Below, piece by piece: positions 10,125 to 21,660 of a stretch of DNA of 64,000 bases. Positions within the stretch are counted from its first letter, which is position 1. Each line of letters begins with the position of its first letter. The position numbers and the translations under genes are program-made. Below the pieces are notes generated by a model. The model made no database searches. It worked only from the letters and a program-made list of their open reading frames with translations, and was not told the DNA's origin. Source of the DNA: Zingiber officinale (taxonomy: Eukaryota > Streptophyta > Magnoliopsida > Zingiberales > Zingiberaceae); the NCBI RefSeq assembly GCF_018446385.1, contig NW_024589887.1, positions 1-64,000 on the forward strand, in the 5' to 3' direction.

Positions 10125-13100
10125 ATGGCGCCTCCTCCACGGCGGAGGCTGTTGCTCTTCGTCTTCCTCTTGTCTCAGCTTCTTTCCGCTCTCGGAGGGT
10201 ACGATTACGGTCCATTTTCGTTTGAAATGCTCTTTTGGGGTCTTAGTGAAAATTTCTCGGGATCTTCTTTTCTCAGGAAAAGCTTTTATGACGTGTTGCA
10301 AGTTCCCAAGGGCGCTTCTATGGAGCTGATTAAGAGGGCTTACCGGAAGCTGGCTCTGAAATACCATCCAGATAAGAACCAGGGCAATGAAGAGGCCAAC
10401 AAAAAGTTTGCAGAGATCAATAATGGTAGGATATGCGTACTATTTTTTTCTGCTCGAACTTATTTGTTTACTCCTTGTTTCCTATTTTGATGTTGCAGCA
10501 TACGAAGTGCTGTCGGACCCGGAGAATAAAAATATCTATGATCGGTATGGAGAAGAGGGACTCAAGCAGAATGCTGCTGGTGGGGGAAGGGGTTCAGGAA
10601 TGAACATCCAAGATATATTTAACGAGTAAGAGCCTTAAAATGAACTACTTTTCTATGTATCTCCTCTTGGTTCATCTGGATCTTACAGTGCTTCAACATG
10701 TGCTAACACATGACTATCTGTCTTCTATTAAATTGTATTCTTACCTCTGTCCAATTTTATGACGTAGATTAATCATCCTTATATTTCAATTGATTCTTTT
10801 TTCGTTATTTTCCTCGGGTTCACTTTGACCAATTCAGGAATCTCATTCTTAACTTAGCCTTCTATGATAGCATTATCATGAATGCGCAGTTTGTGGAAGC
10901 TACATTGGGATTGTGTTAGCACTCATGTTTAGACAATTTGATCCACCACCTTTGTGAATTTCAAACAACATAGTGCACGTTAAACAATCTGATTCTAGAC
11001 TAATGTGAGTAATAAGAATAGGCACTTGATTCAGATCTTCCAGTAACTTCTGTTCATCTCTTGTTGATGCAACAGTTTGTAAGATGATGCTAAGGACGTG
11101 ATGAGAACTTTAGGTATGGATTTTTTGTAAGAAATAGAGCATATCATTTCAAGAATGCGATAATGGAATATGTTAAAATAAGACTAACACTTAGGTACAA
11201 GAATGTGTTGGGTACTCGGTTCTCTTCTGGTAGCCTGATATAAAATTCTGGTTAGATAATGTGTATCCTTAAGTTTATCATTTCACCATTTCTCATGGTA
11301 ATCAATCGCATTTTGTGCTCATGGAAATCTATGTGGCAAAAGGCGATTCGTTGGTCCTTAGGGGATAAAGTGGCAACATCTCATGCCTTAACCACCGCAC
11401 CGTCCCGAGGGGACAAACGTTGATATATATGTGTACAATTTTTTAAAATTAATTATGGTGATTGGAATTTTGTACAATTTTTTAAAATTAATTTATTTTG
11501 TAAACAAGGTAATTTGTGCCATTCATTTATATATGTGTGTGTGTGTGTTGTTCACTTTTGAATTTATCTTTGTTAATTTTGTTTTACGTGAAGTCACTTG
11601 TGTTGTGTTCAATGTTGCCAATAGGAAATTCTCTCAATTGCTTATTAAAATAGCCACATAATCCAAATAATGAAATGCCTGTTTTCACATGCTAATTGTG
11701 TTCTCCCAGTCGATCTGGGTTTCCCATTCACCTGTTTGCTGTTTCAAATATGAATCATCTCTTTATGAAGACTGAGGTTTATTGTTTGAGTGTTTTCTTA
11801 AAAAAATTAATTATCATGGAAATATTTATATTTAGGGATGAGTCAGGTTTAGCAGTACGTCTCATGTCATTTCTTTTTTCCTTTTAGATTTTTTGGAAAT
11901 GGTGGTCACCAGGAAAATCAGGAAGAAGTGATACCAAAAGGTGACGATGTAATTGTCGACTTGGATGCCACACTAGAAGATTTATACATGGGTGGCTCTT
12001 TGAAGGTAATGTAGTTGACTACTTCTGGGATGATTTTACCATTTTGAAGATTAATAATCAATTAATTGCATGACTGTCACCAATTTTCCAAACACAATTC
12101 TGGAAATCTCTAATCTGGCTATTTATGGTTTTTATTGGGATAACGCCGTTTGTGTTTTGGCAACTTGTGATAATTTTTATTTGTTAGCAAGAAGTAAGTT
12201 GCTTATGGGAGAATAGCAGCTTGAAGATATCTAACAATCCACATTTTCTGATAACACTTAGCTATTTACCATGTTGTATATTATCTATCAGGTATGGAGG
12301 AAAAAGAATGTCATAAAGCCAGCTCCAGGTAAGCGGCACTGTAACTGCAGAAATGAAGTATACCACATGCAACTTTCTCCAGGAATATTTAAGCAGATGA
12401 CCAAACAGGTAAATAAATTGTCCTGTGGATGATTGAATGCTTCAAATTTCTATCTATACTTAACTTTATCCTTGGATGTAGTAGTTTCTATGACACATTA
12501 ATGATTTTGCTACGTTACAATTGGTTTCATATATCAAGATTATAATTTTTTTGTTTTTCAGGTCTGTGAGCAATGCTCAAATGTGAAGTATGTGCTAGAA
12601 GGTTACTTCATTACAGTAGATATTGAGAAAGGGATGCAAGATGGACAAGTAAGTTGCTAAAATTTGTCGTGGCTTTTATCTTACAGTTTAATGTTTGCCA
12701 AAAAAGTTTCTGAAGAAGTTCTTAGTAGCCTCTCTTATTTTTTTTTTTAAAAAATATTTTTTAAGTTGTATCAACACACTAGGAGTGGCTGAAGTTGGGT
12801 TTGCCTAATTATCTGTATTCTTGATAGCTCGTTATAAATTTTTTTGAACTGGTCTTAGGAGGTGCTATTCTATGAGGATGGTGAACCAAAGATTGATGGA
12901 GAAGCTGGAGATCTGAAGGTATTTCATTGCACTTGCCCTTAGAACATACACATTAGGTTATTCTCTGAACCTATACTGCAATGAGCAGTTCAGGATTCAA
13001 ACAGCACCTCACAAACAGTTCCGACGGGAAGGGAACGACTTGCATGCAACCGTCACCATTTCACTGGTTCTTAGTTTCTGCGACACTTCTTCAGAGTTTT

Positions 13101-13504
13101 CATACTCAGGGCTTAGCTTTAATGTTGCGAGAGTTGGCCCTGTCGTTCCAGTTCAGTAATAAGCTAACACATTGTCTTCCTGTTTCAGCTTCAAGCGCTT
13201 GTAGGTTTTGAGAAGACCATTAAGCATCTCAATGATCGACGCGTCGAAATAGGCACCAAGGTGATAAAATCAGTCAGCGCCAAATTTTGTTGTCCTTTCT
13301 CAAGTGTTTTTTTTTTTTTATCAATTTGCTGGTTTGTTTTCTCAGGGTATCACGAAACCTAAAGAGGTGAGGAAGTTCAAAGGCGAAGGGATGCCACTGC
13401 ACTTGAGCACAAAAAAAGGAGATTTATATGTAACTTTTGAGATTTTGTTTCCCAATTCTCTAACTGACAAGCAGAGTAGTAAGATCAAAGCGATTCTTTC
13501 GTAA
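10125..13504 (+). CDS. ERDJ3B: DnaJ chaperone, ER lumen ERdj3B type (10 exons)
   Basis: Exons: 10125-10198, 10277-10425, 10499-10625, 11888-12005, 12292-12408, 12562-12648, 12859-12918, 12989-13066, 13189-13260, 13346-13504. All junctions are GT-AG and the frame stays open, giving 346 residues, the size I recall for Arabidopsis ERdj3B. Residues 1-24 are an Arg-start, Leu-rich signal peptide ([15 protein letters not shown]). The J domain follows with HPD at 55-57 (KYHPDKNQG). A Gly-rich linker (GGGRGSG) and the C-terminal substrate-binding domain come next, with paired cysteines HCNC and CEQC and the motif KGEGMPLH. There is no KDEL, as in the family. ERdj3B works with SDF2 and BiP in ER folding and quality control of receptor kinases. 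The start at 10125 begins the signal peptide directly. An AATAAA lies at about 13,981. Confidence 0.93.
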
Positions 13505-14065
13505 GGTTTTTTTTATTATGTTTTAGATTTAGTAGATTAGTACGATCCTTCAGGAGATGGATAATCCCCTTGCAGAGTAATTTTGCAAGTGATTTTTTGT
13601 AAGTGATATCAATTGATTTATATCATTTCTACTCTTGAGACAAGTTTTGAACATTTAACGTGGATAGTGAAGGCTATTTTTCATGACAATATAACTATTA
13701 AGCAGCAGGAATAGAAAGCATGAGATGCGATACCTGGACCGACCTCAAAAGGATCGACAAGAAGGCCAGCCAGCATTTTTCATGACAATATAACTATTTT
13801 AGGGCCGCATAGCATTAATCAGTTACAAGTGCTTTGGATCACTGATTCATTAACATGGCATGCCATGGATATATGAAGGTTGCTTGGTGCAAAGACCTCT
13901 CACCTCATATTGTGAAGTGTTTTCATGATTTTATTCCCTTGAGCTGAAAGACTTTTCGATTTATGTCTGTGTTTATTATGATTAATAAATTTTATTATCA
14001 ATTTTGTTTCAAAGAAAAATAATAGTTTTTAAAAATAAATTTTGTTTATTTTAATTAAAAATCCA
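13505..14065. other. 3' region of the ERdj3B gene, no gene
   Basis: Likely 3' UTR and intergenic DNA. A short phrase 'tttttcatgacaatataact' occurs twice (about 13,677 and 13,777). Nothing else recognised. Confidence 0.4.
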
Positions 14066-14770
14066 TCCCCGGCAACGACATCAATTTTTGAAAATCGTAA
14101 AAACGATATCAAAAAAAAAAAAGTTTTGAACTCCTTCTAACTGCGCTAATGCAGTATAAAAATGACTCAGGTCGTCTCCCAACGATAGGATGATAATCTA
14201 GGATTGTATATTATTCCTATTTTTGGAGTTTTTATATGAAAATGGAGGTTTTGAATTTTAATTCTAAACCAAACAAATGAATAACAAAGCAAGTAAAAAA
14301 TTAATTTAATACTAGAATGAAATCTAACTAAGTGTTAAAAATTAATCAACAACGCATTGTCACTCTACGCTATGGATTAACCATCAACAAAATTAAACTA
14401 AGGAATGGAATGACAAAACATTAAATGAAACCTAATCTAGTAAATGAAAGACAATACAAATAATAAAAGGTAAGTCTAACCTAACTATAATTGTAGAAAA
14501 TAAAAGACAATATAAAGTAAAGCATCAACGAAATCAGCATGTAACGAAATCTAAAGCATAAAACAAAACCTAAACTAATATATCCTAATTGCATTCAATC
14601 AAAACTAGAGCTTAACGAAATTGAAAGAATAAGACAAAGCAAGAATTAAACAAACTAAAATGCATCGAATTGAACCTAACTATTGGTTGAAGCAATTCAT
14701 CGGACACATTGTAGGCGTGAATCTAATTAAGCATAGTATGTGCAATTCAAACATGGAAATAAAGTTCAAT
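14066..14770 (-). mobile_element. Possible LTR relic with tRNA-Asp-type primer site
   Basis: The plus strand at 14,066-14,083 reads 'ccccggcaacgacatca', close to the complement of the tRNA-Asp primer site used by Athila-type gypsy elements. It is followed by the A-rich 'gtcgtctcccaacgatagg' context commonly seen at the inner LTR edge of such elements. No open frames or second LTR were found; old and broken. Confidence 0.35.
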
Positions 14771-15925
14771 ACAAGCATTCAACTACAAAACATCAACACA
14801 AGCAAATTGACAAAATTAATAGACATTAACATGAATAAAACTAAGTAATCCAAACTACAATCCACACATCCACTTCAATTACCAAAGACTACCCTTGTTG
14901 TCACACAAAGGCCCGGCGATCGAACCCCGAACTCCAGTGAAGATCGTTGATGTCGTCCGCTTGCTGCCTCCCTGAGAATGCTGCTACCGTTGCCGCTGGA
15001 ATCAAGAAGAGAATGTGGATTGTGGATGGTTGGCCGATGACAATGAAGAGAAGAAGAGGGGCTACCGACCGGAGAGAAGTAAGGAAGAAGGGAAGAAGAA
15101 GAGGTAGCGCCATTTTTTCTTCTCTGCACCCCTTCTCTGTTCACGATTCTTTGCTAGGGCACGCAACAAAGCACACCTCTTCTTCTTCCCTCCTTCTCTC
15201 TGGCCGGCAACCCTTCTTCTGCTCTTCACTGTCGTCGGCCGACCATCCACAATCCATATTCTCTTCTTGATTCCAGTGGCGACGGCAACAACTTCTCAAT
15301 GGGGCAGCAAGCGGTCACCGGAGAGGGTTTCTCCGATGTGACCTCACCTTCCGACTACCTTCCAAAGCTTCTTCCTACTGGGGCTCAGGCGGTAGAGGCA
15401 GAGAAGTGGCGACATTAGTCCATCCAATTTTTCCAACAACTCAATTTTCCAGCAACTTCCATCCGAGGGGGTTCTTCGATGGAAGAGTCATATCATCCCA
15501 TTGTTGTGGTCGCAGTTTGCAACAAGTCCGGTAGTGAGCTATTGTTCACCGAAGTTCGGGGTTCGATCGTGGGGCCCTTGTGTGACGGCAAGGGTAGTCT
15601 TTGGTAATTGAAGTGGATGTGTGGATTGTGGTTTGGATTACTTAGTTTTATTCATGTTAATGGCTATTAATTTTGTCAATCTGCTTGTATTGATGTTTTG
15701 TGGTTGAATAAAATGTGGAACCGACACATTAACGACTCCCCTAGAGCCGGTCTCATAAATATAGAGGGAGGTAAATGCAGGTACACAGCTGAAAGCGCAT
15801 GGCCGAGACGTTAACCCCAGGTAATGACACCCTGAGAATCGAACCCTGGACCTCTCGGCCATGAAACCATGTACCTCCAGTTGTGCTACGCCCTGGGGAC
15901 TTTTGTGGTTGAATGCTTGTATTGT
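14771..15925. mobile_element. Nested foldback (inverted-repeat) element
   Basis: Outer arms: about 14,771-14,945 pairs with about 15,535-15,915, the right arm being lengthened by a SINE. Inner arms: about 14,990-15,120 pairs with about 15,165-15,300 (left 'ggaatcaagaagagaatgtg', right its complement). The pairing is long and near-identical, so the sequence can fold into a two-tier hairpin. ORFs on both strands here are by-products of the inversion. A MULE- or foldback-type DNA transposon is likely; the target duplication was not determined. Confidence 0.7.
15710..15900 (-). mobile_element. tRNA-derived SINE with 14-bp target duplication
   Basis: On the minus strand the element starts 'gtccccagggcgtagcac', has a box A-like 'gtagcacaactgg', a box B-like 'gggttcgattctc' about 35 bp later, and a short T-rich 3' end after 'gtcggttccacat'. 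It is flanked by perfect copies of TTTTGTGGTTGAAT (15,696-15,709 and 15,901-15,914). Length about 191 bp. Intact box motifs and a perfect duplication indicate a fairly recent insertion into the right arm of the foldback element. Confidence 0.88.
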
Positions 15926-16187
15926 GGGAGGTTTAAAAAATGTGGGATTTATGAAAATGTTGTTGAGAGGTTTTTTTTGATAATGGAAAAATGTATGAGG
16001 TTTTTTACTTTTGACGTGGTGCGGATGTGACAAAGAAGGAGCTCTCCGAGAGCTCCAACGATTGTGATGCTCTTAGAGCCCCCTCTCTCTCACTACTCTA
16101 TTCCAAATTAAGAATCGAAACCCTTTCGATCACGGAGAAAAGGAGCAGCTACAAAGATCGTTGCTTCATTAACGAGGAGTAGGAGTG

Positions 16188-16252
16188 ATGGCTGCCACGG
16201 AGGTGTATGCAATTATCACTTTTGCACTCTGCTGCCTCGTTAGTGGACCAAG
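16188..16252 (+). CDS. Candidate orphan first exon
   Basis: A C/T-rich leader with 'cgaaaccctttcgatcacgg' precedes an ATG encoding MAATEVYAIITFALCCLVSGP, a hydrophobic segment like a membrane anchor or signal, ending at a plausible donor (AG/GTTAGC). No continuation is visible: a gypsy fossil begins within 400 bp and fills the next 2 kb. It could be the 5' end of a gene broken by that insertion, or a chance ORF. I do not recognise the product. Confidence 0.3.
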
Positions 16253-16639
16253 GTTAGCTGAAGTCGGTTTTAAACTCTAATTCTTTGATTGTCTGTGTAG
16301 ATTTGGATTTTTTGTTGTGGGTTGAAATGTTTTCTCTTTGTTCTAATGGATTTTTTAGGTTCTTCCTTCAGTATTGTTGTTGATTCTTGGTCGATTGGTA
16401 GTAAAATCATTGTTTCAAATATCTTCAATTTTCTAGCTCTATGGCAACCATCTTCACTGCATTGTGATGGGAATGAGAGCTCCATTTTGGAACTTTCAAT
16501 TGCTCAACTTTTCCCTTTCTCCCTTCATTATTGTGTACTGAACTCTGAATTTTTCTTTTATCTTGGTTAATTTACTACCAAATTGGATTGGGAATCGGCG
16601 TTTTTGAGACGAGGATGACTCCATTCTTGCTATATCTTT

Positions 16640-18829
16640 AATTAGCTCGAGATACTTGCTGGTAGGCATCAGTCCAGTGATGAAACATTCACGAAAGGTC
16701 TATGCCAACCCATGCAATTCTGATCTCATGCAGCCTGAACTCATGATGTTGTGGCAGAGGGCCCAGTCAAGGTCCTTTGGGAGGTAAATTATTGTTGGAC
16801 AATCGGTACAATCGGTGCTAAGAGGCGATGCTGGGTCAGGAGCAACTTCTTTCTTCCGATCAGACTGAGCTTCTTCAACATTGATGTACTTAGTGGCTCG
16901 TCCAAGCAGATAGTCGACATCTCTCGGAGGCTTTCTAATGAGGAACCGCGAAAAATCATTATATGTAAGTCCCTAGAAGAAGGCACTTACCAAAATTTCT
17001 TGAGTGGTTGACGGGACATCCATGGTCACTTGATTGAATCTCTTGATATAGACCCTCAATGTCTTCTTGGGCCCCTGCTTGAGTGAGAACAAGCTCAGCA
17101 TTATCTTGTGATAGCAGGGGCTGCTGGCAAAGTGATATAGGAAGGTCGTTCAAAAGTCATTGAAACAACAAATGGACCTGGTGGACAACCTTTTGAACCA
17201 TCTCTACGTATAGCCGGAGAAGGTAGTGAGGAACACTCAGCACTTAATTCCATCGATATACTAGTGGAGTATGGCTATATTCTCAAACTTGAGTAAGTGA
17301 TCCTCAGGGTCGGTTGCTCCTCTGTATTCCCGGTCAATAGGGGTCGGAAATGAGCTGGTAGCTGGTTATCAAGGATTTTCTTGGGAAAATGACATGTTTG
17401 CCCACTCGGGCAAATCGTTGACTCTGGGTGCTTTGCCTTTATAAATGTCCTGGGTGGGCTCATTTTCGGAAGATGATCCTTGCGTCTTCTCAGCTCAGCC
17501 TGGGTCCTCCAAGGGTGTTCGGAATAACATCTTGTGATATGCAATCGATGAATGGGACACCGGAGGCAGGCTGGTCAGTTGAACGGGCACTTGAGGAAAG
17601 GCACCTGGTAGAGGGTGGTTTGGCTGGAGTCCGATAAGACCCTTCACTCGGGTTCCATGTTCAACGTGTTGGGCAGTCGCAGATATAGCACGGTCATTTA
17701 GCATATGGAACTCAGCTGCTACTTGTTGTTATTGTTATTGCACCTTCCTTGCAACCTAAGCATTTACCAACATCTCCAATTCTTCTTGCGTTAAGGTCAC
17801 TATAGTAAATTGTCCAGCGTCTTCCTTCTTCATATCTCAGATGCAAGTAAAGTTCCAACAGACGACGTCAAATATGATCCTGTCCGAAAGTGGTGAAGGT
17901 GAATGGTTGGGAACGTGGCTCTAGCGTTGACTTGATGAAGACTCCTCGCTATCTTGCGTGTCGCAAAGAACATTAGTGTTGGGCCAAGGAAGAGGTCCCT
18001 GACATTGATCTTCTGATACTCAAGTCAGTGATCGACTTTTGGAGAGGAATAGTGAAACAAATAGTAGTAGTGAGCGTGTAAAATTATATAGCGTCATATA
18101 CTTACGTCTGTGAATGAAGACCCCTTTTTATAGTGTCACTATTGTGTGTTATGCACGAATTTCAAAGCACTTCTTAAAAAGGACATGCCATAAATGACTC
18201 TAACATCTTTTCTAAAATAAATCCACAAATCTCTATGATATGACAAGCTGGAAGTTTCGAAAGACTGATTTGTCTGGAGGATATTCTCTGTCCTCCGTGG
18301 CACCAAATACCATAAAAGAGTACGAGGTCGTTGGGTCGCGGGCCTACAAATAGCCTCTTCGGGCCTAGCGATCGAGTCCTCAATATAATCTGCTCGGCAA
18401 CCACTCATGGGCATTACCAACTCGGTCTTGCTGAGTATAGTCGAGGACTCGACCTTCACTCGGCCTCTTCACTTGGCTCAGGAGTCCAAGGTGTCCGGTC
18501 AGCCCATAGGTTCGATTGGCTGAAGCAATTGGTTGAGCTACATGGTACCTATCTTTAGGCGTTGTGCATGTGCTGGAAGTCAGGACATAAAACCCGATCG
18601 GCTGAAGGGTCTAATCGAGTGAGTCCTCGATCTACCTCAAGCTTCACCTGTAAGGAGATTGAAGGTCAAGACTTGAGGTTTGACCGGCCACAGGATCTGG
18701 TCAGATGAGTTCTAGGTTTTGTTGATTGCTCATAAGATTTATTGATTTTTTACTCTGACCATCTCATCCGTTGGCCTCTTGGACTTTGACCTGCGTCAAG
18801 GGGGGTCCATCTTAACCACATAACAAAAG
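16640..18829 (-). mobile_element. Ty3/gypsy fossil: gag plus 5' LTR
   Basis: Minus-oriented. The inner part (about 16.65-17.86 kb) reads in broken frames as a gag with the same order of motifs as the gag at 37.7-38.6 and 51.3-52.3 kb. Then come a primer-site-like 'cagacgacgtcaaatat' and an LTR starting at 17,875 on the plus strand (TGATCCTGTCCG), ending near 18,829. pol and the other LTR are absent. Many breaks; older than the element at 50 kb. Confidence 0.7.
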
Positions 18830-20357
18830 TTTGCCCACCAATTCCAACAAAATAAGTAGAGAAACTCATATGATTAGGGATTGGTGAGAAGAAACAAAAT
18901 GTTTAATACTTGATTGCCCTTTTGAGAGTTCCTTCCATGTATCTGCTATGGAGAGTCTCCGTTGGCTGCGATTCACGTAATTTAATAATTAGATACATTG
19001 AGAGAATCATATGAACAAAGAGATTTTTTTCACTTTATTTCCCATTATTCTTTGTTGATTTTGAATAGGACTAAAAGTTTACAAATGATTACTGGCGAAA
19101 CAGTGTCGTTTGTGAAATTGGATTTCGCCCACTCGTCCATGAGATCTTTCCACTTCTTGTGATTTAAAATCAAAGATTAGAATCCGATGCTTCTATTTTA
19201 ATACAACAAACAAAAAAAAGAAAAACTATTTTTTTATTGTTAATGCTGATTATGGGTTCAATTAAAGCTCCACATTAGAAATATTTGATAAAGATCATCA
19301 GTTTAAAAGAATGTAGGATATCTTCATTAGCATGAGACATTGTCGGTAGAGTCCAAGAATAAAGTCATGAGGGTCTAATCCCAAAGTGAGCAATATGTAG
19401 AGATATGTGGACGGGATTTCATTGAGTCTAAAGTGGGCAATATCGTACCATTATAAAGTATATGGATATCCTTCAATCCCAACAACAACATCACCTAACA
19501 AGGAGAATGAAGTAAACTTCTTAAAAAGAAATATTTTTGGGGGCAAATGTGCCACTTTGAGAGTTTTGAATGTGATATCCATGTCAACTAGATTCTGCAG
19601 CAAGCAAACCAAAGAATCCTCAGCTGTTTCGGCAACCAAACAATTAATCCCAAGAAAATTTAGAAAGAACTGATTCATAGATTGAAAATCCGAAGTCAGG
19701 AATGGACGCTTGATAACGAGATAAAATTCTTACTGACTTTCTCGTAACTTCCATCAACAAACATTTTGTCAAACAACTTGAAAGTGTGATTCAAATGAAA
19801 CTAAGTGCACGCAACTAAAGCATGGGAGATTAAGCTAATACAATTCAACTTGCAATTGGAATATCCAACACAAAGGAAACTTAACACCCAATTTGAACAA
19901 CCAACAAAGATAAGAACTACCAAAGTTTCGGAAGAACGGAATCAACCCCGATCGAGATTGATCAGCTTGTGGAGAAGGTCTATTGTACGGGAAAGTCGGA
20001 TGACGACGAAGAGACTCCCAATCGGACGTATGCGGCAAGATCGTGGCTGCAGAACTTTCCTCTTCGAATCCGAAGAGGAAAGGTGGAGAAGGCTGAAGTG
20101 GTGGCTGACTGCGAGCTTCCAAGGGAGATGGGAGAGACCTCAGATCTGATATCCCTCATCTCCTCTCCCAGTCAGGAGAGGCTGTGGTGAGGATGGTGGA
20201 ATTTGACTCCGGCCAGCGGCTGTGGTGAGGATGAGGAGACACTGCCGTTTGTGGTGAGGCGAAGAGGAAGAAGGGTCCATGAGATTAACTGTGATGAGTG
20301 GGAGAGGAAAATAGACCGTTGAAATGGTCAAATTAACCCTTCTAACTGTATTGGTAT
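18830..20357. other. Gene-free stretch
   Basis: AT-rich to 19.9 kb, then GC-richer (19.93-20.3 kb) with several overlapping short ORFs on both strands but no recognisable domain, splice structure or codon-use signal. A degraded TE or pseudogene cannot be excluded. Confidence 0.4.
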
Positions 20358-21233
20358 TGATCCGGTGGGTAATAGGGGGGACCGTCAAGTAGAGGTCAAT
20401 GTGGTCAACACTCAGTAGGCACCGACTGGGCTAATTACTGCCCTGGTCGGCGGGAGGAAGAGCCAACCCGACATCTCGATAGCTCGACTTGACGCTGAGC
20501 TTCCGACGCTCTTAAAGCAAAACGGGAAAGAATAATGGCCGAGCGGTCACCCCGCTCGCCTGACGGTAGATGAGGCATTAGTCTTGTAGTTAGAGATCAC
20601 CCGCCCGAAATGGCGAACTCGGATATAAAACAACCGGCCGAACGGGCATCCCTTGGGAGGGCGCTAGCTGAGGTAACCTCCGCTCGGCCTAGGGAGGGCG
20701 TTGGCCGAACGACCCGGACGCGCGGCCTGGTAAAGGACAAAGAGTGGTTAGCAGTATCTTCCTAGAGACCCCTTCCGTTGACAGGAGGCATGGTCAACAC
20801 CAGAGTTCGCGGTATGGTCAGACAGAGAATCATACGATGGAAGTTTCCACTGTCACGTCAGAGATATGCTCGTACTATTGAGGTATGGAGACAAACGCAT
20901 TTTTCTGACACACCCATTCCAGGTATATTTTGAGGGTCGTGCACGCCTTGAGGAGTGTGCACGCGCCCCTGAGAAGCCCTATATAAGGGCCTCTAGACTC
21001 CAACGGAGGTATGCATTATTCATCACTGTAGCTATAGTTTTCATCACTCTCTCTCGATTTCTTGACGTCAGGAGTTGACTTAAGCGTCGGAGGGTCGTCG
21101 CTGGGAACCCCTTCCCGGCCCGATTTTGTACTTGCAGGTTTTCGCCGGAGGTCTACGTCACTCAGAGGGTCACACGGAGTCAACGAGAGTTCATGCCCCC
21201 AACGACTATCGACTCAGCACTCGAATAGGATCA
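20358..21233 (+). mobile_element. Solo LTR (gypsy-type), 876 bp
   Basis: Starts TGATCCGG and ends AATAGGATCA, the same terminal inverted motif (TGATCC/GGATCA) as the LTRs at 47.5, 50.5 and 61.5 kb. It holds a TATA box ('ctatataagggc' at about 20,978) and the U5-type 'gagttgacttaagcgtcgg'. Flanks are GGTAT (20,353-20,357) and AGTAT (21,234-21,238), a 5-bp target duplication with one mismatch. No internal region is present, so it is a solo LTR from unequal recombination. Confidence 0.8.
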
Positions 21234-21660
21234 AGTATGTTGCAAGCTGAATCTTGCGGGTCGGGAAGGGAGATGTCATGAGGGGATGATTGAGAGGCGG
21301 CAATGGGAAATTTGAAAGGACCAAAAAAAAGATGGAAAAAGGAAAACAAAAACTATATTTCGTCAAATTAAATAAATTGATGGATGAAAGAAAAATAAGC
21401 TAAACTGAGCTAAGCAAATCGAACAAAAAGCTCTGATAAATTAATTTTAAAAAAAGAAAGATAAAGTGTTTCATATGAAATATATTAACGAATTAGCGCT
21501 AATTCAAAAGCAAAACCCTAGAAACCTATCTTCCTATACCTTATCTTCTTGCCACTGACAGAGGTATGTAACTTCTGTGGCTCTCCTCTCGCTCCTCCCT
21601 CTTCGAAATAAATCCATATCCTCCCTCTCCTTTGAATCCAAAGTAATAACACGGTTTTTC

